Assembly: GCF_002214365.1 (NCBI RefSeq)
Contig: NZ_CP014854.1
Coordinates: 1,550,001 to 1,614,000, forward strand
DNA length: 64,000 bases
Origin: Thermococcus celer Vu 13 = JCM 8558
GTDB lineage: Archaea > Methanobacteriota_B > Thermococci > Thermococcales > Thermococcaceae
Direction of reading: 5' to 3'
Positions 35,483 to 45,900 of the stretch are shown here, piece after piece; position 1 is the stretch's first letter, and each line of letters opens with the position of its first letter. The notes below the pieces were generated by a model, which was not told the origin of the DNA, searched no databases, and saw only the letters and a program-made list of their open reading frames with translations. The translations under genes were made by a program, and so were the position numbers.

Positions 35483-37993
35483 ATGATTTTTGGTAAGGAT
35501 AACGAGAAGCTTGAGGAGATAAAGCTCCGCGTTGCGGAGGCCCTGAAGAGGGACGTTGGAAGGGGGATAGTCAGGTTCGATAGGAAGTACCAGAAGCAAC
35601 TCGGAGTTGAGGCGGGGGACATAGTCAGGCTTACCGGGGAGAGAACCACGGCCGCCATAGTGGCCAACGCGCATCCCGACGACAGGGGACTCGACATCAT
35701 CCGCATGGACGGTTACATAAGGAGAAACGCAGGCGTTAGCATAGGGGACTACGTAGCGGTCTCCAAGGCGGAGGTGCAGGAGGCTAAGAAGGTAACCCTG
35801 GCTCCCGCCCAGAAGGGCGTCTTCATTCAGATACCCGGCGACATGGTCAAGGGAAACCTCCTGGGCAGGCCCGTCGTGAAAGGCGACCTGGTGGTGGCGA
35901 GCGGCAGAAACGAGGGTTACTACGGTGGTTCACCCTTCGATGAGCTGCTCAGGGGTCTCTTTGAGACGATGCCCCTCGGCTTCGGAGAGCTCAAGTTCGT
36001 CGTCGTCAACACGGTTCCAAAGGGCATAGTCCAGATAACCTATAACACAGAGGTGGAGGTTCTCCCCCAGGCGGTCGAGGTTCGTGAGGAGGCAATTCCG
36101 GAGGTCACCTACGAGGACATCGGCGGCCTCAAGGAGGCCATTCAAAAGATCCGCGAGATGGTGGAGTTACCCCTGAAACATCCCGAGCTCTTCGAGCGCC
36201 TTGGAATAGAGCCGCCGAAGGGGGTGCTCCTCTACGGTCCGCCTGGAACGGGTAAGACGCTCTTAGCCAAGGCAGTCGCGAACGAGGCTAACGCCCACTT
36301 CATAGCCATCAACGGACCCGAGATAATGAGCAAGTTCTACGGGGAAAGCGAAGAGCGCCTCAGGGACATATTCAAAGAGGCGGAGGAGAACGCCCCAAGT
36401 ATAATCTTCATCGACGAGATCGACGCGATAGCACCAAAGAGGGAAGAGGTCGTTGGAGAGGTTGAAAAGAGGGTCGTCTCCCAGTTACTCACGCTGATGG
36501 ACGGCCTCAAGAGCCGCGGGAAGGTCATAGTCATCGCCGCGACCAACAGGCCGGACGCCCTTGACCCGGCTTTGAGGAGGCCGGGGAGGTTCGACAGGGA
36601 GATCGAGGTCGGTGTCCCAGATAAGAAGGGACGCAAAGAAATCCTCCAGATACACACGAGGGGAATGCCGCTCGAACCCGACTACGACAAGGCAACCGTT
36701 CTCAGGATTCTCAGAGAGCTCATGAAGAGGGAGGGTTTCGATAAAGGAAAGCTGGAGAAGCTTCTCAAGAAGGTTGAGGCCGCCAAGAGCGACGAGGAAG
36801 TCAAGGAGGCCCTTAAGAGCGAGAGCGAGATCTATCCGGAGGTTCGGGCCAGGCTGATAGAGGGGATGCTCGAGGAGATAGCCGACAAGACCCACGGGTT
36901 CGTCGGTGCGGACCTCGCGGCCCTCGCCAGGGAGGCGGCCATGGTGGTTCTCAGGAGGCTCATCAACGAGGGCAAGATAGACCCGGAGCACGAGCGCATT
37001 CCCCCCGAGGTTCTCGCTGAGCTTCGCGTCAGAAAGACCGATTTCTACGAGGCGCTCAAGATGGTGGAGCCGAGCGCCCTCAGGGAGGTCCTGCTCGAGG
37101 TTCCGAACGTCCACTGGGACGACGTTGGCGGCCTCGAAGAAGTGAAGAGGGAGTTGAGGGAAGCCGTTGAATGGCCCCTCAAATACCCGAAGGCCTTCCA
37201 GAGGCTTGGAATCGAACCGCCGAGGGGGGTTCTTCTCTACGGTCCTCCAGGAACGGGTAAAACGCTCCTGGCCAAAGCCGTCGCAACCGAGAGCGAGGCC
37301 AACTTCATCGGCATCCGCGGGCCCGAGGTTCTCAGCAAGTGGGTCGGTGAGAGCGAGAAGAGGCTGAGGGAAATATTCAGGAAGGCGAGGCAGGCGGCGC
37401 CGACGGTGATATTCATCGACGAGATAGACGCGATAGCGCCGGCCAGGGGGAGCGATATGAACCGCGTCACGGACAGACTCATCAATCAACTGCTGACGGA
37501 GATGGACGGCATAGAGCGCAACAGCGGTGTGGTGGTTATAGCCGCGACCAACAGACCGGACATCCTCGACCCCGCACTGTTGAGGCCTGGAAGATTCGAC
37601 AGGCTGATACTGGTTCCGGCTCCGGACGAGAAGGCGAGGCTGGAGATACTCAAGGTGCACACGAGACGCGTCCCCCTGGCGGACGACGTTGACCTCCGCG
37701 AGCTGGCCAAGAGGACGGAAGGCTACAGCGGTGCGGACATCGAGGCCCTCGTGAGGGAAGCGGCCCTGACGGCCATGCGCAGGATAATGGAGGAGCTCCC
37801 CGCGGAGCTGGTGGAGGAGGAGAGCGAGGAGTTTCTGGATATGCTTAGGGTTTCGAGGAGGGACTTCGAGGAGGCGATGAAGAAGGTGCGGCCCAGCATA
37901 ACCCCGTACATGGTTGAATACTACAGGAACTTCGAGGAGAGCAGGAAGTCAAAAGTCGAGAAGAAGGGAGGGCCGGACTACTACACCTTCTGA
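35483..37993 (+). CDS. cdc48: CDC48/VCP-type AAA+ ATPase
   Basis: Hexameric unfoldase of the p97/VAT family that extracts and unfolds proteins, feeding the proteasome. 836 residues. N-terminal double-psi barrel region ([20 protein letters not shown]), D1 with Walker [19 protein letters not shown] near residue 252 and [17 protein letters not shown]2 with Walker A near 586, [15 protein letters not shown] and arginine-finger region. A lysine-rich insertion of about 60 residues in the D1 lid ([21 protein letters not shown]) is a Thermococcales feature. The C-terminus ends GGPDYYTF, resembling the hydrophobic-tyrosine tail that docks to the proteasome. No intein is present. Confidence 0.98.
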   Translation: MIFGKDNEKLEEIKLRVAEALKRDVGRGIVRFDRKYQKQLGVEAGDIVRLTGERTTAAIVANAHPDDRGLDIIRMDGYIRRNAGVSIGDYVAVSKAEVQEAKKVTLAPAQKGVFIQIPGDMVKGNLLGRPVVKGDLVVASGRNEGYYGGSPFDELLRGLFETMPLGFGELKFVVVNTVPKGIVQITYNTEVEVLPQAVEVREEAIPEVTYEDIGGLKEAIQKIREMVELPLKHPELFERLGIEPPKGVLLYGPPGTGKTLLAKAVANEANAHFIAINGPEIMSKFYGESEERLRDIFKEAEENAPSIIFIDEIDAIAPKREEVVGEVEKRVVSQLLTLMDGLKSRGKVIVIAATNRPDALDPALRRPGRFDREIEVGVPDKKGRKEILQIHTRGMPLEPDYDKATVLRILRELMKREGFDKGKLEKLLKKVEAAKSDEEVKEALKSESEIYPEVRARLIEGMLEEIADKTHGFVGADLAALAREAAMVVLRRLINEGKIDPEHERIPPEVLAELRVRKTDFYEALKMVEPSALREVLLEVPNVHWDDVGGLEEVKRELREAVEWPLKYPKAFQRLGIEPPRGVLLYGPPGTGKTLLAKAVATESEANFIGIRGPEVLSKWVGESEKRLREIFRKARQAAPTVIFIDEIDAIAPARGSDMNRVTDRLINQLLTEMDGIERNSGVVVIAATNRPDILDPALLRPGRFDRLILVPAPDEKARLEILKVHTRRVPLADDVDLRELAKRTEGYSGADIEALVREAALTAMRRIMEELPAELVEEESEEFLDMLRVSRRDFEEAMKKVRPSITPYMVEYYRNFEESRKSKVEKKGGPDYYTF

Positions 37994-38067
37994 TTCCCTT
38001 TCCTTTGGAAAAAGTTTTATACGTTGGTGCCCAAGGCACTACACGATTAAACAGAGAGGTGGCGAAA

Positions 38068-38391
38068 ATGGTCAAGGTAATGGCCTCCAAGCTTAGGGAT
38101 GTGGAACTGATAACCGACACGGGCATAAGGCTCGGATGGGTCTACGACCTCAGCTTCGACGAGGAAACCGGCGATATTCTTGTGATAGTTGCCGAACCTG
38201 ATGAGGATCTCGACACGAGCGAATTCGTCACCGACCACGAGGGCCTCCTTCTCGTTCCGGTCAGCGCGGTTAAGAGCGTTGGCGAGGTCATCATAATAGA
38301 CTCCAACAAGCTCGCCGTTAAGTCCAAGCTCAGGAGAACAGGGGCGGTGAAAAGCCGGATTTTGGGGGAATCCAGGAGTCCCGGAGAGTGA
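38068..38391 (+). CDS. PRC-barrel domain protein
   Basis: A 107-residue PRC-barrel protein, MVKVMASKLRDVELITDTG then RLGWVYDLSFDEETGDILVIV and HEGLLLVPVSAVKSVGEVIII. PRC barrels bind partners in RNA processing (RimM), photosynthetic reaction centres and archaeal cell division (CdpB). Some euryarchaeal single-domain members act in division with FtsZ/SepF, but I cannot assign that here. ATG 38068 follows GAGGTGGCGAAA; TTTTATAC at about 38013-38020 is the TATA box. The tail (SRILGESRSPGE) looks disordered. Confidence 0.87.
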   Translation: MVKVMASKLRDVELITDTGIRLGWVYDLSFDEETGDILVIVAEPDEDLDTSEFVTDHEGLLLVPVSAVKSVGEVIIIDSNKLAVKSKLRRTGAVKSRILGESRSPGE

Positions 38392-38396
38392 CCCTT

Positions 38397-39104
38397 TTAA
38401 TATCCTTCGTATAGCCTCCTCGCCAGAAACTCCGGAAGCCCCGCTTTCATTATCCTCTCCGCGGCGGAATCGACGTCGTACTCAACCCGGTGGAACTCGA
38501 CGTTCTCGGGCGGCTCTTTTTCCGTATCGATGATGGCGTAGGCCGCCCTCGGGTCTCCGTCCCTCGGCTGGCCGACGCCGCCGGGGTTGATTATCCTTCT
38601 CCCGTCGATCAGCTTGAGCATGGGGACGTGGGTGTGGCCGACGAGGAGGTCATCCTGCCTGATGTAGCTCAGAACGGCCCTGAACTCGCCCTCGGGAAGC
38701 CAGGGGAAGAGGTACTCGTCGAGGGGCGCCCGCGGTGAGCCATGGATGAGGAGGTAGCTCCTCCCGGCATCGTCCGTGAAGAGTCCCCTCACCGGAAGCC
38801 TCCGGAGAAACTCGAGGTTCTCGATGGTCATAACGCGCTGGTGCCACCTCACGGCTTCCCGCGCGTAGGGGTTGAAGCCCCAGTCGAGGCCGAAGGCCAC
38901 CGCGTTGTCGTGGTTTCCCCTGACGCAGAGGAAGACCCGTTTCTCCATCTCCCGTTTAATGAACTCCACGACCTCGTTTGGGGAGGCGCCGTAGCCCACC
39001 AGGTCCCCCATGCAAAGTATCGCGTCGGCGCCCTTTACCTCCCTCCAGACGGCCTTCAGGGCCTCGAGATTGGAGTGGACGTCGGATATCAGGGCTATGA
39101 GCAT
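38397..39104 (-). CDS. YfcE/MJ0936-type metallophosphoesterase
   Basis: Calcineurin-like phosphoesterase of 235 residues. The five metal-site motifs are present: LISDVHSNLEAL (DxH), CMGDLVGYG (GD), VRGNHDNAV (GNHD), LIHGSP (H) and LVGHTHVPM (GHTH). Archaeal relatives hydrolyse phosphodiesters in vitro; the natural substrate is unknown. The tail (DSAAERIMKAGLPEFLARRLYEGY) is typical of the longer archaeal subgroup. ATG 39104 has AAGGTGGG upstream. It converges with the PRC-barrel gene, the stops being 5 bases apart. Confidence 0.9.
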   Translation of the reverse strand: MLIALISDVHSNLEALKAVWREVKGADAILCMGDLVGYGASPNEVVEFIKREMEKRVFLCVRGNHDNAVAFGLDWGFNPYAREAVRWHQRVMTIENLEFLRRLPVRGLFTDDAGRSYLLIHGSPRAPLDEYLFPWLPEGEFRAVLSYIRQDDLLVGHTHVPMLKLIDGRRIINPGGVGQPRDGDPRAAYAIIDTEKEPPENVEFHRVEYDVDSAAERIMKAGLPEFLARRLYEGY

Positions 39105-39155
39105 GGACCCACCTTCTTTTTGGGTTCACCGAGGCAATGCATCGGCATCTTGGGT

Positions 39156-39620
39156 TTACGGTACGCTCCACACTCCCGCCTTTCTCAGGATCTCCCCGTA
39201 CTCGTCCTCTCCCACGTATCTACCGGAAACGGCGATGAACCTCTTCGGTCTGACGACCCGCGGATACTTCCGTAGGTTCTTCAGTCTGACGGTCATCCAG
39301 GGCCTCGGCCTCCTGCCGCGCGAGTGCCACTTCTCCCTGTCCCTCTCGTATTGCCTGAGCTCCTCAGGGGTGAGGAAAAGCTCCGGCCCGTACTTCTCGA
39401 TTATCTCCCCGACGTTCGTGAAGAACTCTACGTCCTCAACCTCGGCCTCGCCGTGCCAGCCCTGCTCTTCCCGCGAGGCGTAGAAGATCACCTTCATCCC
39501 GGGCTTCAGTCGGAGCGTCGAGGGTTTGACGAAGACGCTCCTCCCCCCGTCGAGTATCCTGCTTAGGAAAGCCCTCGGAACCGGGAAGGTTACCCCGATG
39601 ATGTTCCCGTCACCGCCCAT
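39156..39620 (-). CDS. DUF365 family protein
   Basis: 154 residues, MGGDGNIIGVTFPVPRAFL, FVKPSTLRLKPGMKVIFYASREEQGWHGEAE and a C-terminal RYVGEDEYGEILRKAG. This matches my memory of archaeal DUF365 (COG1931-like) proteins, whose fold resembles PUA/ASCH/EVE modules that bind modified bases. The function is unknown. ATG 39620 is chosen because GGTGGG precedes it; the GTG at 39629 is unlikely. It is the last ordinary gene before the accessory block and is transcribed away from it. Confidence 0.75.
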   Translation of the reverse strand: MGGDGNIIGVTFPVPRAFLSRILDGGRSVFVKPSTLRLKPGMKVIFYASREEQGWHGEAEVEDVEFFTNVGEIIEKYGPELFLTPEELRQYERDREKWHSRGRRPRPWMTVRLKNLRKYPRVVRPKRFIAVSGRYVGEDEYGEILRKAGVWSVP

Positions 39621-39825
39621 GCTTCCCACCGGTTACGGTTCGTCCCGAACCTTTAAGGGTTTTCCGTAAGAACTGTAAAGGCACGGGGAAGCTCCTCATG
39701 CCAGTTTCGGGGTCGTGACGGGGAAGGGCAAGGGCCCGCACATGGTTCCGACGTGATTCCCCTGTGGGGATTTCCACGGCGGTAAAATATTCCCGGGCGG
39801 TACCCCCGTATCGTCCGCCATCAAA

Positions 39826-39836
39826 AGGTATTTATT
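39826..39836 (+). promoter_or_regulatory. Probable TATA box of the DUF1156-DUF499 operon
   Basis: GTATTTATTG in the only gene-free 250 bases before the four-gene block. Initiation about 25 bases on would leave a leader of about 10-15 bases before ATG 39871, containing AGGGTG. All four genes are plausibly read from here, since no other internal gap exceeds 6 bases. Confidence 0.4.
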
Positions 39837-39870
39837 GCGTCACGTGTTAAACTATCAGGGTGTGAATAAC

Positions 39871-42800
39871 ATGGAGAGAAGATTTACTGAAAGCCCTGAT
39901 TTTCCCATACGAGAGCTCAACGAGGCGAGCGCCAAGGAGAAGGGGCCCGCAAGGCCGCCGTACTGGGAGATGGTCTTCTACTGGACGAGAAAACCCCTCA
40001 TCGGGGTGAGAGGAGTCATCGCCGGTGCGCTCCTGCCCGAGAACATCGATCCTAATAGGTTCAAAACGCTCATCGGCCTGAACGAGAAAACCCCGCACAA
40101 GGTTAACCCAAAGATCCCGCCCGAGTGGGAGAAGTACTTCCGCGGTAAGAAGCTCCTCGACCCCTTCGCGGGCTTTGGCTCAATCCCCCTCGAGGCCCTG
40201 CGCCTCGGACTGGACGTTACCGCCGTCGAGCTCCTGCCGACAACCTCCGTCTTCCTCAAGGCCGTCCTCGAGTACCCGAAGAAGTTCGGGAAGCCCCTCG
40301 TGAAGGACGTCGAGAGGTGGGGAAGCTGGATAACCGAGCGGCTGAAGAACGACCCTGAAATCAAAGAGCTCTACGACGATGATGTCGCGGTGTACATCGG
40401 CACGTGGGAGGTGAAGTGCCCGCACTGCGGGAGATGGACTCCAGTTATAGGGAACCACTGGCTGGCGAGAGTGAAGGACGGTAAGGGCTACAAGCGATTA
40501 GCTTACATGGTGCCCGAGCGGGACGGCGATGAAAAGATCAAAATACGGATTATCGACCTCAACGACGTCTTCGGTAACGTCTCGAGGGCAAAGGTGGACG
40601 GCAAGAAGGGGGAGATAACCTTCGAGGGTGATTTTTACGTGAGGAAGGCCCGCGAGGCCGTGGCGGCGGGCAAGCTCAGGGAGAATGACTTCAGGGTCGA
40701 GGGTGATAGGATCGTCTTCCGGGTTCCAAGCGCGAACATAGAAGCGAGGAAGAGCCAGCTCACCTGCCTATCCTGCGGGAACGTTATAAAATACGTGGAT
40801 GAGAACGGGCGGCACTACCTCGACAAGAAGGGCGCGAAGGGGAACCTCGAGTTCTACGCGAAGTTTGCCCTTCGGAAGTACCACGAGGGCGACGAGAGGT
40901 TCGCGCGGCAGAGGCTGCTCGTGAGGATGAAGAAGGTCGGCAGTGACCTCGTCTTCGAGCCCGCGACGGAGGAGGACAACGGGAGGCTCCTGAAGGCGAA
41001 GGAGAAAGTGCGGGAGCTGATTGAGAATGGGGATCCGGATGTTCCTGTTGAGCCGGTTGCCCCCTATGATCCTAGAAATATTTGGGTTATAAATTACGGA
41101 TTCTTTAAATGGTATAATTTATTCAATCCCCGCCAGGTCCTCACGCTAATGAAGATTACAAAGCTCATCCGCGAGGTTGGAAAGAAGATTGAGGCGGAGA
41201 AGATAGAGGAAGGCTGGGAGGCAGAGAAAGCCTTCGAGTACGCGGAGGCCGTGGCGACGTACCTGAGCATGGCGATGGTGAAGTACCTCGACTTCAACTC
41301 AGTTTGCACCCGTTGGAACCCCGGTTGGATAAAGTACGAGGAAACATTATCCACCCGTGGAATTGCTATGATGTGGAGCTGGGTGGATGTTTCCCCATTC
41401 GCTCGAAAAACTGGCGCATTCCGTAGAACTCTTGAAAACCAAAAGGAAGCTCTCGCCTACCTCACCTCTGCCCTCGCCCCCTCGGGTCAGAAAACCCTCA
41501 CGGGACTATCAAACAACACCGTCAGCGTCCTCAGGGGCGACGCCACCTCTCTCAACCTCGGCGAGAAGTTCGACGTCATCGTCACCGACCCGCCCTACGC
41601 GGACGACGTGCCGTACACGGAGCTTTCGGACTTCTACTACGTCTGGCTGAAGCGGGCGTTGAGCGACTCCGACGGGCGAAAACTTCTCCCAAGGTTCCAC
41701 AGGGACGCTTTCTTCAAGAAAATCGGCCCGAGGTTGGTTGAAATAAGGACGCAGTGGGAGGAGTTCGCGAGGAAGGAGGTCTCCACGAACCCCGGCCGCT
41801 TCATGGACGATAAGAACAAGAAGGAGCGGGCCGTTCAGCACTTCGAGAACCTCTTCTCCCAGGCCTTCGTGGCCATGAGGGAGCACCTGAAGGACGATGG
41901 GTTACTCGTTACCTACTATGCACACACCTCTCTCGACGCGTGGGCGAACCTGATAGAGGCGGGCTGGAGGAGGGCGAAGCTCCAGATAACCCGCGCCATC
42001 CCGCTGAACACGGAATCGAAGACGAGCATAGTCAGCCGGGGTAAGATGAGCCTCGACACTTCCATCGTGGCCGTGTGGAGGAAGCCGTCGGGCGAGAGGA
42101 AACCCGTTATGGTCTCCTCCCTGAGGGAGGAGCTAAGGAGGAAGGCCCGGGAATCGGCGGGGGAGTTCATGCGCTACGGCTATCAAAGTCTCGACCTTCT
42201 CTACGGCGTCATGGCGGCGGTTCTCGAGGAGGTAACGAAGCACTCCGAGGTGCTCTCCCCGAAGGGCCCGCTCTCCACGGCTGAGGTCCTCAAAGAGGTT
42301 TACGGTGCGACGGTCAGGGGCATCATAGAGGCCATCGCCGAGGTGGCCGAGGGCAGGGCCGTGAGCTCAAACGAGGCCCTCTTCTACACCGCCTACAAGG
42401 TGCTCTTTGGGAACGCGACGCTGAGGCCGAACGACGTGATACTCCTGAACCTCGCCACCTTCACCGACCCGAACGGTCTCGTGAAGGCTGGCATCCTGAA
42501 GGCCACGGGTTCCGCCAAGGAGTTCACCCTCAACACCCCAGACCTGCTCGGGAGGAAGGCCCTCGACCAGAGGGAGCTCCAGAAGTTCCTCTACGGCAGG
42601 GGCATAAACCCCCTCGAGCCCGAGCCTGGGAACTCCATCGATGTCCTTCACCTGCTCGAGTACCACGCCCTCTCCGGCCGCTCCAAGCTCGGGGAGGAGG
42701 TCGAAAGGCTCAGGCGGAGGTGGAGCACCGAGGTCGATGAGGCCCTCACCATGGCGAAGCTCATCGCGGACTACTACGCCGCCGTTTCCAGAAAGCTGAC

Positions 42801-42924
42801 GCCCCTCGGGGGCATCGCAAAGGCCGACGAGCGCGAGGTTGAGAGGGAGCTTGAGAATAACGGCCACTTCGAGGTCATCCTCATGAGGAGGCTTCTCCGC
42901 GGCGCTGGAGGTGGTATGCTATGA
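39871..42924 (+). CDS. DUF1156 DNA methyltransferase (COG1743-like)
   Basis: A 1017-residue putative N6-adenine or N4-cytosine DNA methylase. The N-terminus has the DUF1156 arrangement (FPIRELNEASAKEKG, then YWTRKPLIGVRGVIAGAL). SAM-binding motif I is LLDPFAGFGSIPLEAL at about residue 96; the catalytic DPPY motif (VIVTDPPYADDVPYTELSDF) lies at about 572. Between them are about 470 residues carrying two CxxC pairs (CPHCG near 183, CLSCG near 298), probably one zinc ribbon. The C-terminal 250 residues are helical, likely target recognition or partner contact. ATG 39871 follows AGGGTG. The stop overlaps the DUF499 gene (ATGA). It should protect host DNA or mark it. Two AT-rich patches (about 41060-41125 and 41340-41450) differ from the surroundings. 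Confidence 0.92.
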   Translation: MERRFTESPDFPIRELNEASAKEKGPARPPYWEMVFYWTRKPLIGVRGVIAGALLPENIDPNRFKTLIGLNEKTPHKVNPKIPPEWEKYFRGKKLLDPFAGFGSIPLEALRLGLDVTAVELLPTTSVFLKAVLEYPKKFGKPLVKDVERWGSWITERLKNDPEIKELYDDDVAVYIGTWEVKCPHCGRWTPVIGNHWLARVKDGKGYKRLAYMVPERDGDEKIKIRIIDLNDVFGNVSRAKVDGKKGEITFEGDFYVRKAREAVAAGKLRENDFRVEGDRIVFRVPSANIEARKSQLTCLSCGNVIKYVDENGRHYLDKKGAKGNLEFYAKFALRKYHEGDERFARQRLLVRMKKVGSDLVFEPATEEDNGRLLKAKEKVRELIENGDPDVPVEPVAPYDPRNIWVINYGFFKWYNLFNPRQVLTLMKITKLIREVGKKIEAEKIEEGWEAEKAFEYAEAVATYLSMAMVKYLDFNSVCTRWNPGWIKYEETLSTRGIAMMWSWVDVSPFARKTGAFRRTLENQKEALAYLTSALAPSGQKTLTGLSNNTVSVLRGDATSLNLGEKFDVIVTDPPYADDVPYTELSDFYYVWLKRALSDSDGRKLLPRFHRDAFFKKIGPRLVEIRTQWEEFARKEVSTNPGRFMDDKNKKERAVQHFENLFSQAFVAMREHLKDDGLLVTYYAHTSLDAWANLIEAGWRRAKLQITRAIPLNTESKTSIVSRGKMSLDTSIVAVWRKPSGERKPVMVSSLREELRRKARESAGEFMRYGYQSLDLLYGVMAAVLEEVTKHSEVLSPKGPLSTAEVLKEVYGATVRGIIEAIAEVAEGRAVSSNEALFYTAYKVLFGNATLRPNDVILLNLATFTDPNGLVKAGILKATGSAKEFTLNTPDLLGRKALDQRELQKFLYGRGINPLEPEPGNSIDVLHLLEYHALSGRSKLGEEVERLRRRWSTEVDEALTMAKLIADYYAAVSRKLTPLGGIAKADEREVERELENNGHFEVILMRRLLRGAGGGML

Positions 42925-45900
42925 GGCTCGGCCCCTTTGAGGTCTGGGATGATGTGATGGACGAGACCCTCGACACCCAGGTCGCCCCGGAGCTCGGGGA
43001 CGTCGTGAGCGGAAACGCTCCGGAGATATACACCGACCCGTTGGAGTTCTTCAGGAGGACGTACTTCACGGAGTCGATGCTCGACATCATAGAAAAGCTC
43101 GTTGAGACCCTCGAGGGCGGCGAGAGGCACAACATCTTCCTGATATACTCCCTCTTCGGCGGAGGTAAGACGCACACCCTTATCACCCTCTACCACGCCT
43201 TCAAGAATCCCGACGCCATGCTCGACCCGGAGGTCCTCGCCGGCCACGACCCCGAGAGGAGGGAGAGGATAAGGGAGCTCGCGGAGAGGATCAGGTCCCT
43301 CGGTAGGGTTCGCGTTGTTCCCGTCTACGGCAAGGGAAGGATAGGCCAGCCGAGCAAGCCCCTCGAGGTGGGCCCCTACAGGGTGAGGACCGTCTGGGGC
43401 TACATCGCCCACGTCCTCGGCAGGTACCACATCGTGGAGAGGGACGACGAGAACCAAACTGTGCCCGAGCCCGACACGCTCAGGGAGCTCTTCAAGGGGG
43501 AGAGTGTTGTCCTCCTCGTCGATGAGATTGCGGACTACTTCGACAACCTCTACAACTCGGGAAGCGAGGACGACAGGCGCTACGCGAAGAACGTGGACAA
43601 CTTCTTTGACAGGCTCTCCACGGCCCTGCTCCGTTCCACGAGCGCCATGGTGATGACCCTTCCCATGGAGAAGAGGGGGGATACCTTCGAGGTCGAGAGG
43701 GAGTACAACAGGGAGGTCGTCATGGCCATCAGGGACGGCGTTCAGAGGGTCGGGGGTTCGGAGCTCTACTCGCCCATCCGGACGGGAGGGGTGAGCAATG
43801 AGCTCGTCGAAGTCCTCAAGAAGAGGATTTTCAAGGGGTTCAACGATGAGGAGAGGGTCAGGATCCTCAGCAGGATGAACTCCGAGCTGGGCAACACCGA
43901 CGTTTTCGGCCAGGCTCTCCACTTCAGCGAGGAGCTCAGGAGGAGCTACCCCTTCCACCCCGAGTACGTCGAGGTTCTGAGGACGATAATCGAGAGGACG
44001 GGCCTGCAGAGGACGAGGGACATGCTCAGGATCACGAGGATCGTCATCAGGGACCTGGTCGGGGAATACCTTGAGACGGGCTTCGCACCAGCTCTTATAA
44101 TGCCCCACCACGTAGACCTCAACAACGAGAAGCTGAGGGGCATGCTCTTCGGCAAGAACGAGACCTTCATGGACTACTCCATCATCGTTGACACCGACAT
44201 CATGAAGTCGAAGTTCAAAGACTTCCGCCTGCCCGAACTTGCGGAGGCAGTTATGAAGTACGTTTTCCTCAGGACGTATCCCTTCGACTCCCCGGTTCCG
44301 CTCCCGGGTTTCCCCACGGCGGAATCCATCGCGAGGGGGGTTTACGAGCCGAGGACCTTTGAGCTCAAGAACTGGCTCCCCACCGACATAAGGGACACCG
44401 TTGAGGATATAACCGCGAGCGTCCGCTTCGTCTACCTCAACAAGAAGGAAGGCACGCTCTGGTTCTGGCGCGTCGCCAACGTGGCCCAGATGGTCGATAG
44501 CAAGGCGAGGGAGCTCATCGAAACCCGCTACGGGGAGGTCTGGAACGAGCTCGTGAAGTACGCCGAGAGGATGATCCGCGAGAGGAAGAGGCTCTCCGTA
44601 ACGAAGGGCAAGGGCGCCAGGATCGAGGACCACGTTACCTTCTTCAAGCCCAACCACATAATCGTCACGAGGGATCCACAGGAGTTCCAGGATACCCCCG
44701 AATACAAACTCCAGGTTCTCGTGAGGGAGGACGTCGACGAGGGAACCCTCAGAAGGATTATATACGCCTACGGCACAGGGACGAGAACCTACAGGAACAC
44801 CATAGTGGTATGCTACCCAGCACCTGAAAGCTTCAAACACCTCATAGAGACCACCGCGAGGGCAATGGCCTGCGGCGAGGTGATAAGCGACATTGAGATC
44901 AAATACGGCAGGTTCGGTGAGGACGTTGTTAAGATTCAGATGAGTATGGTCAAGGAAATTCTCAGCCACGCCCTTGAGGACCTCGAGTCCCAGATCGTTA
45001 ACTCCTTCAGGAAGGTCGCTTATCCCGACCACAACGAGGTCCGCGTTACCACCGCCCAGGCGAGCTCTAAGTCGGTCGTGGAGAACGTCTACTCGGCCCT
45101 CAAGGGCAACGGTAAGATAGTGGACGAGCTGGACTTCGAGTGGCTCGTCGATACCCTCAAAGGGGCGGGTATCGAGATCCTCAGACCCGAGGGATATTCC
45201 TTCTCGGAGCTGACCTCGATAATACGCACCAACACGCACCTGCCCATGATCGAAAGCAGGGCTATCACGGAGGCAATAAAGAACGCGATAATCAACCTCA
45301 AGATAGGGGTTGAGCGGAAAGACAGGGTGTTCTTCAAGAAGGTGTATCGGGAATTACCCGAAGGGGAGGAAGTCGGCGAACCACCGAGTTCCTTAGAGCC
45401 TCACGACCTCATACTCCCGAGGGAAATCGCGCTCAGGAAGCAGGTATGCAACCTCATAAAGGGTGAAAAGGACCTCATTGTTCCAAAGGACGACAAGAAC
45501 TACCGCGTAAGGACGTGGTACGAGGTCTACTCACCCTCATCCGGCGTTGGGATTCCCCTGAGAACCCTCGTGATTTCCGATGAGAACGGCGAGTGCAGGG
45601 TGAAGGAGGGTTACCTCGATACGATCCTCTGGGGCCACATCGTCGAGAAGAGAGAGGAAATCGAGATCACGGAGGGGGAGTTCGAAATCGATGTGGACTC
45701 GCCGGAGGTGAAAGCAAAACCCGGTGAGGCGGTGGGGATTAACGTCAGGCTCATTCCTCTCGGCAGGGATTCCTTCAGCGTGGAACTCTCGGCGAACAGG
45801 GGCGAGCTTGATTCCAGCGAGGTTCACCTGGAGAACGGCCAACCCTTCAACGTCACCTGGACGGTTGTAATGCCCGAGAAGCGAACAACCGCAACGCTCG

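Noticed and set aside
36485-37660. 391-codon frame antisense to cdc48
   Set aside because: Shadow frame with no ribosome site or domain; the sense strand is unmistakable.
42774-45239. 821-codon open frame antisense to the DUF499 gene
   Set aside because: GC-rich codon structure of the sense gene leaves the antisense frame open; its protein is low-complexity in Leu/Val/Glu/His and has no ribosome site or domain.
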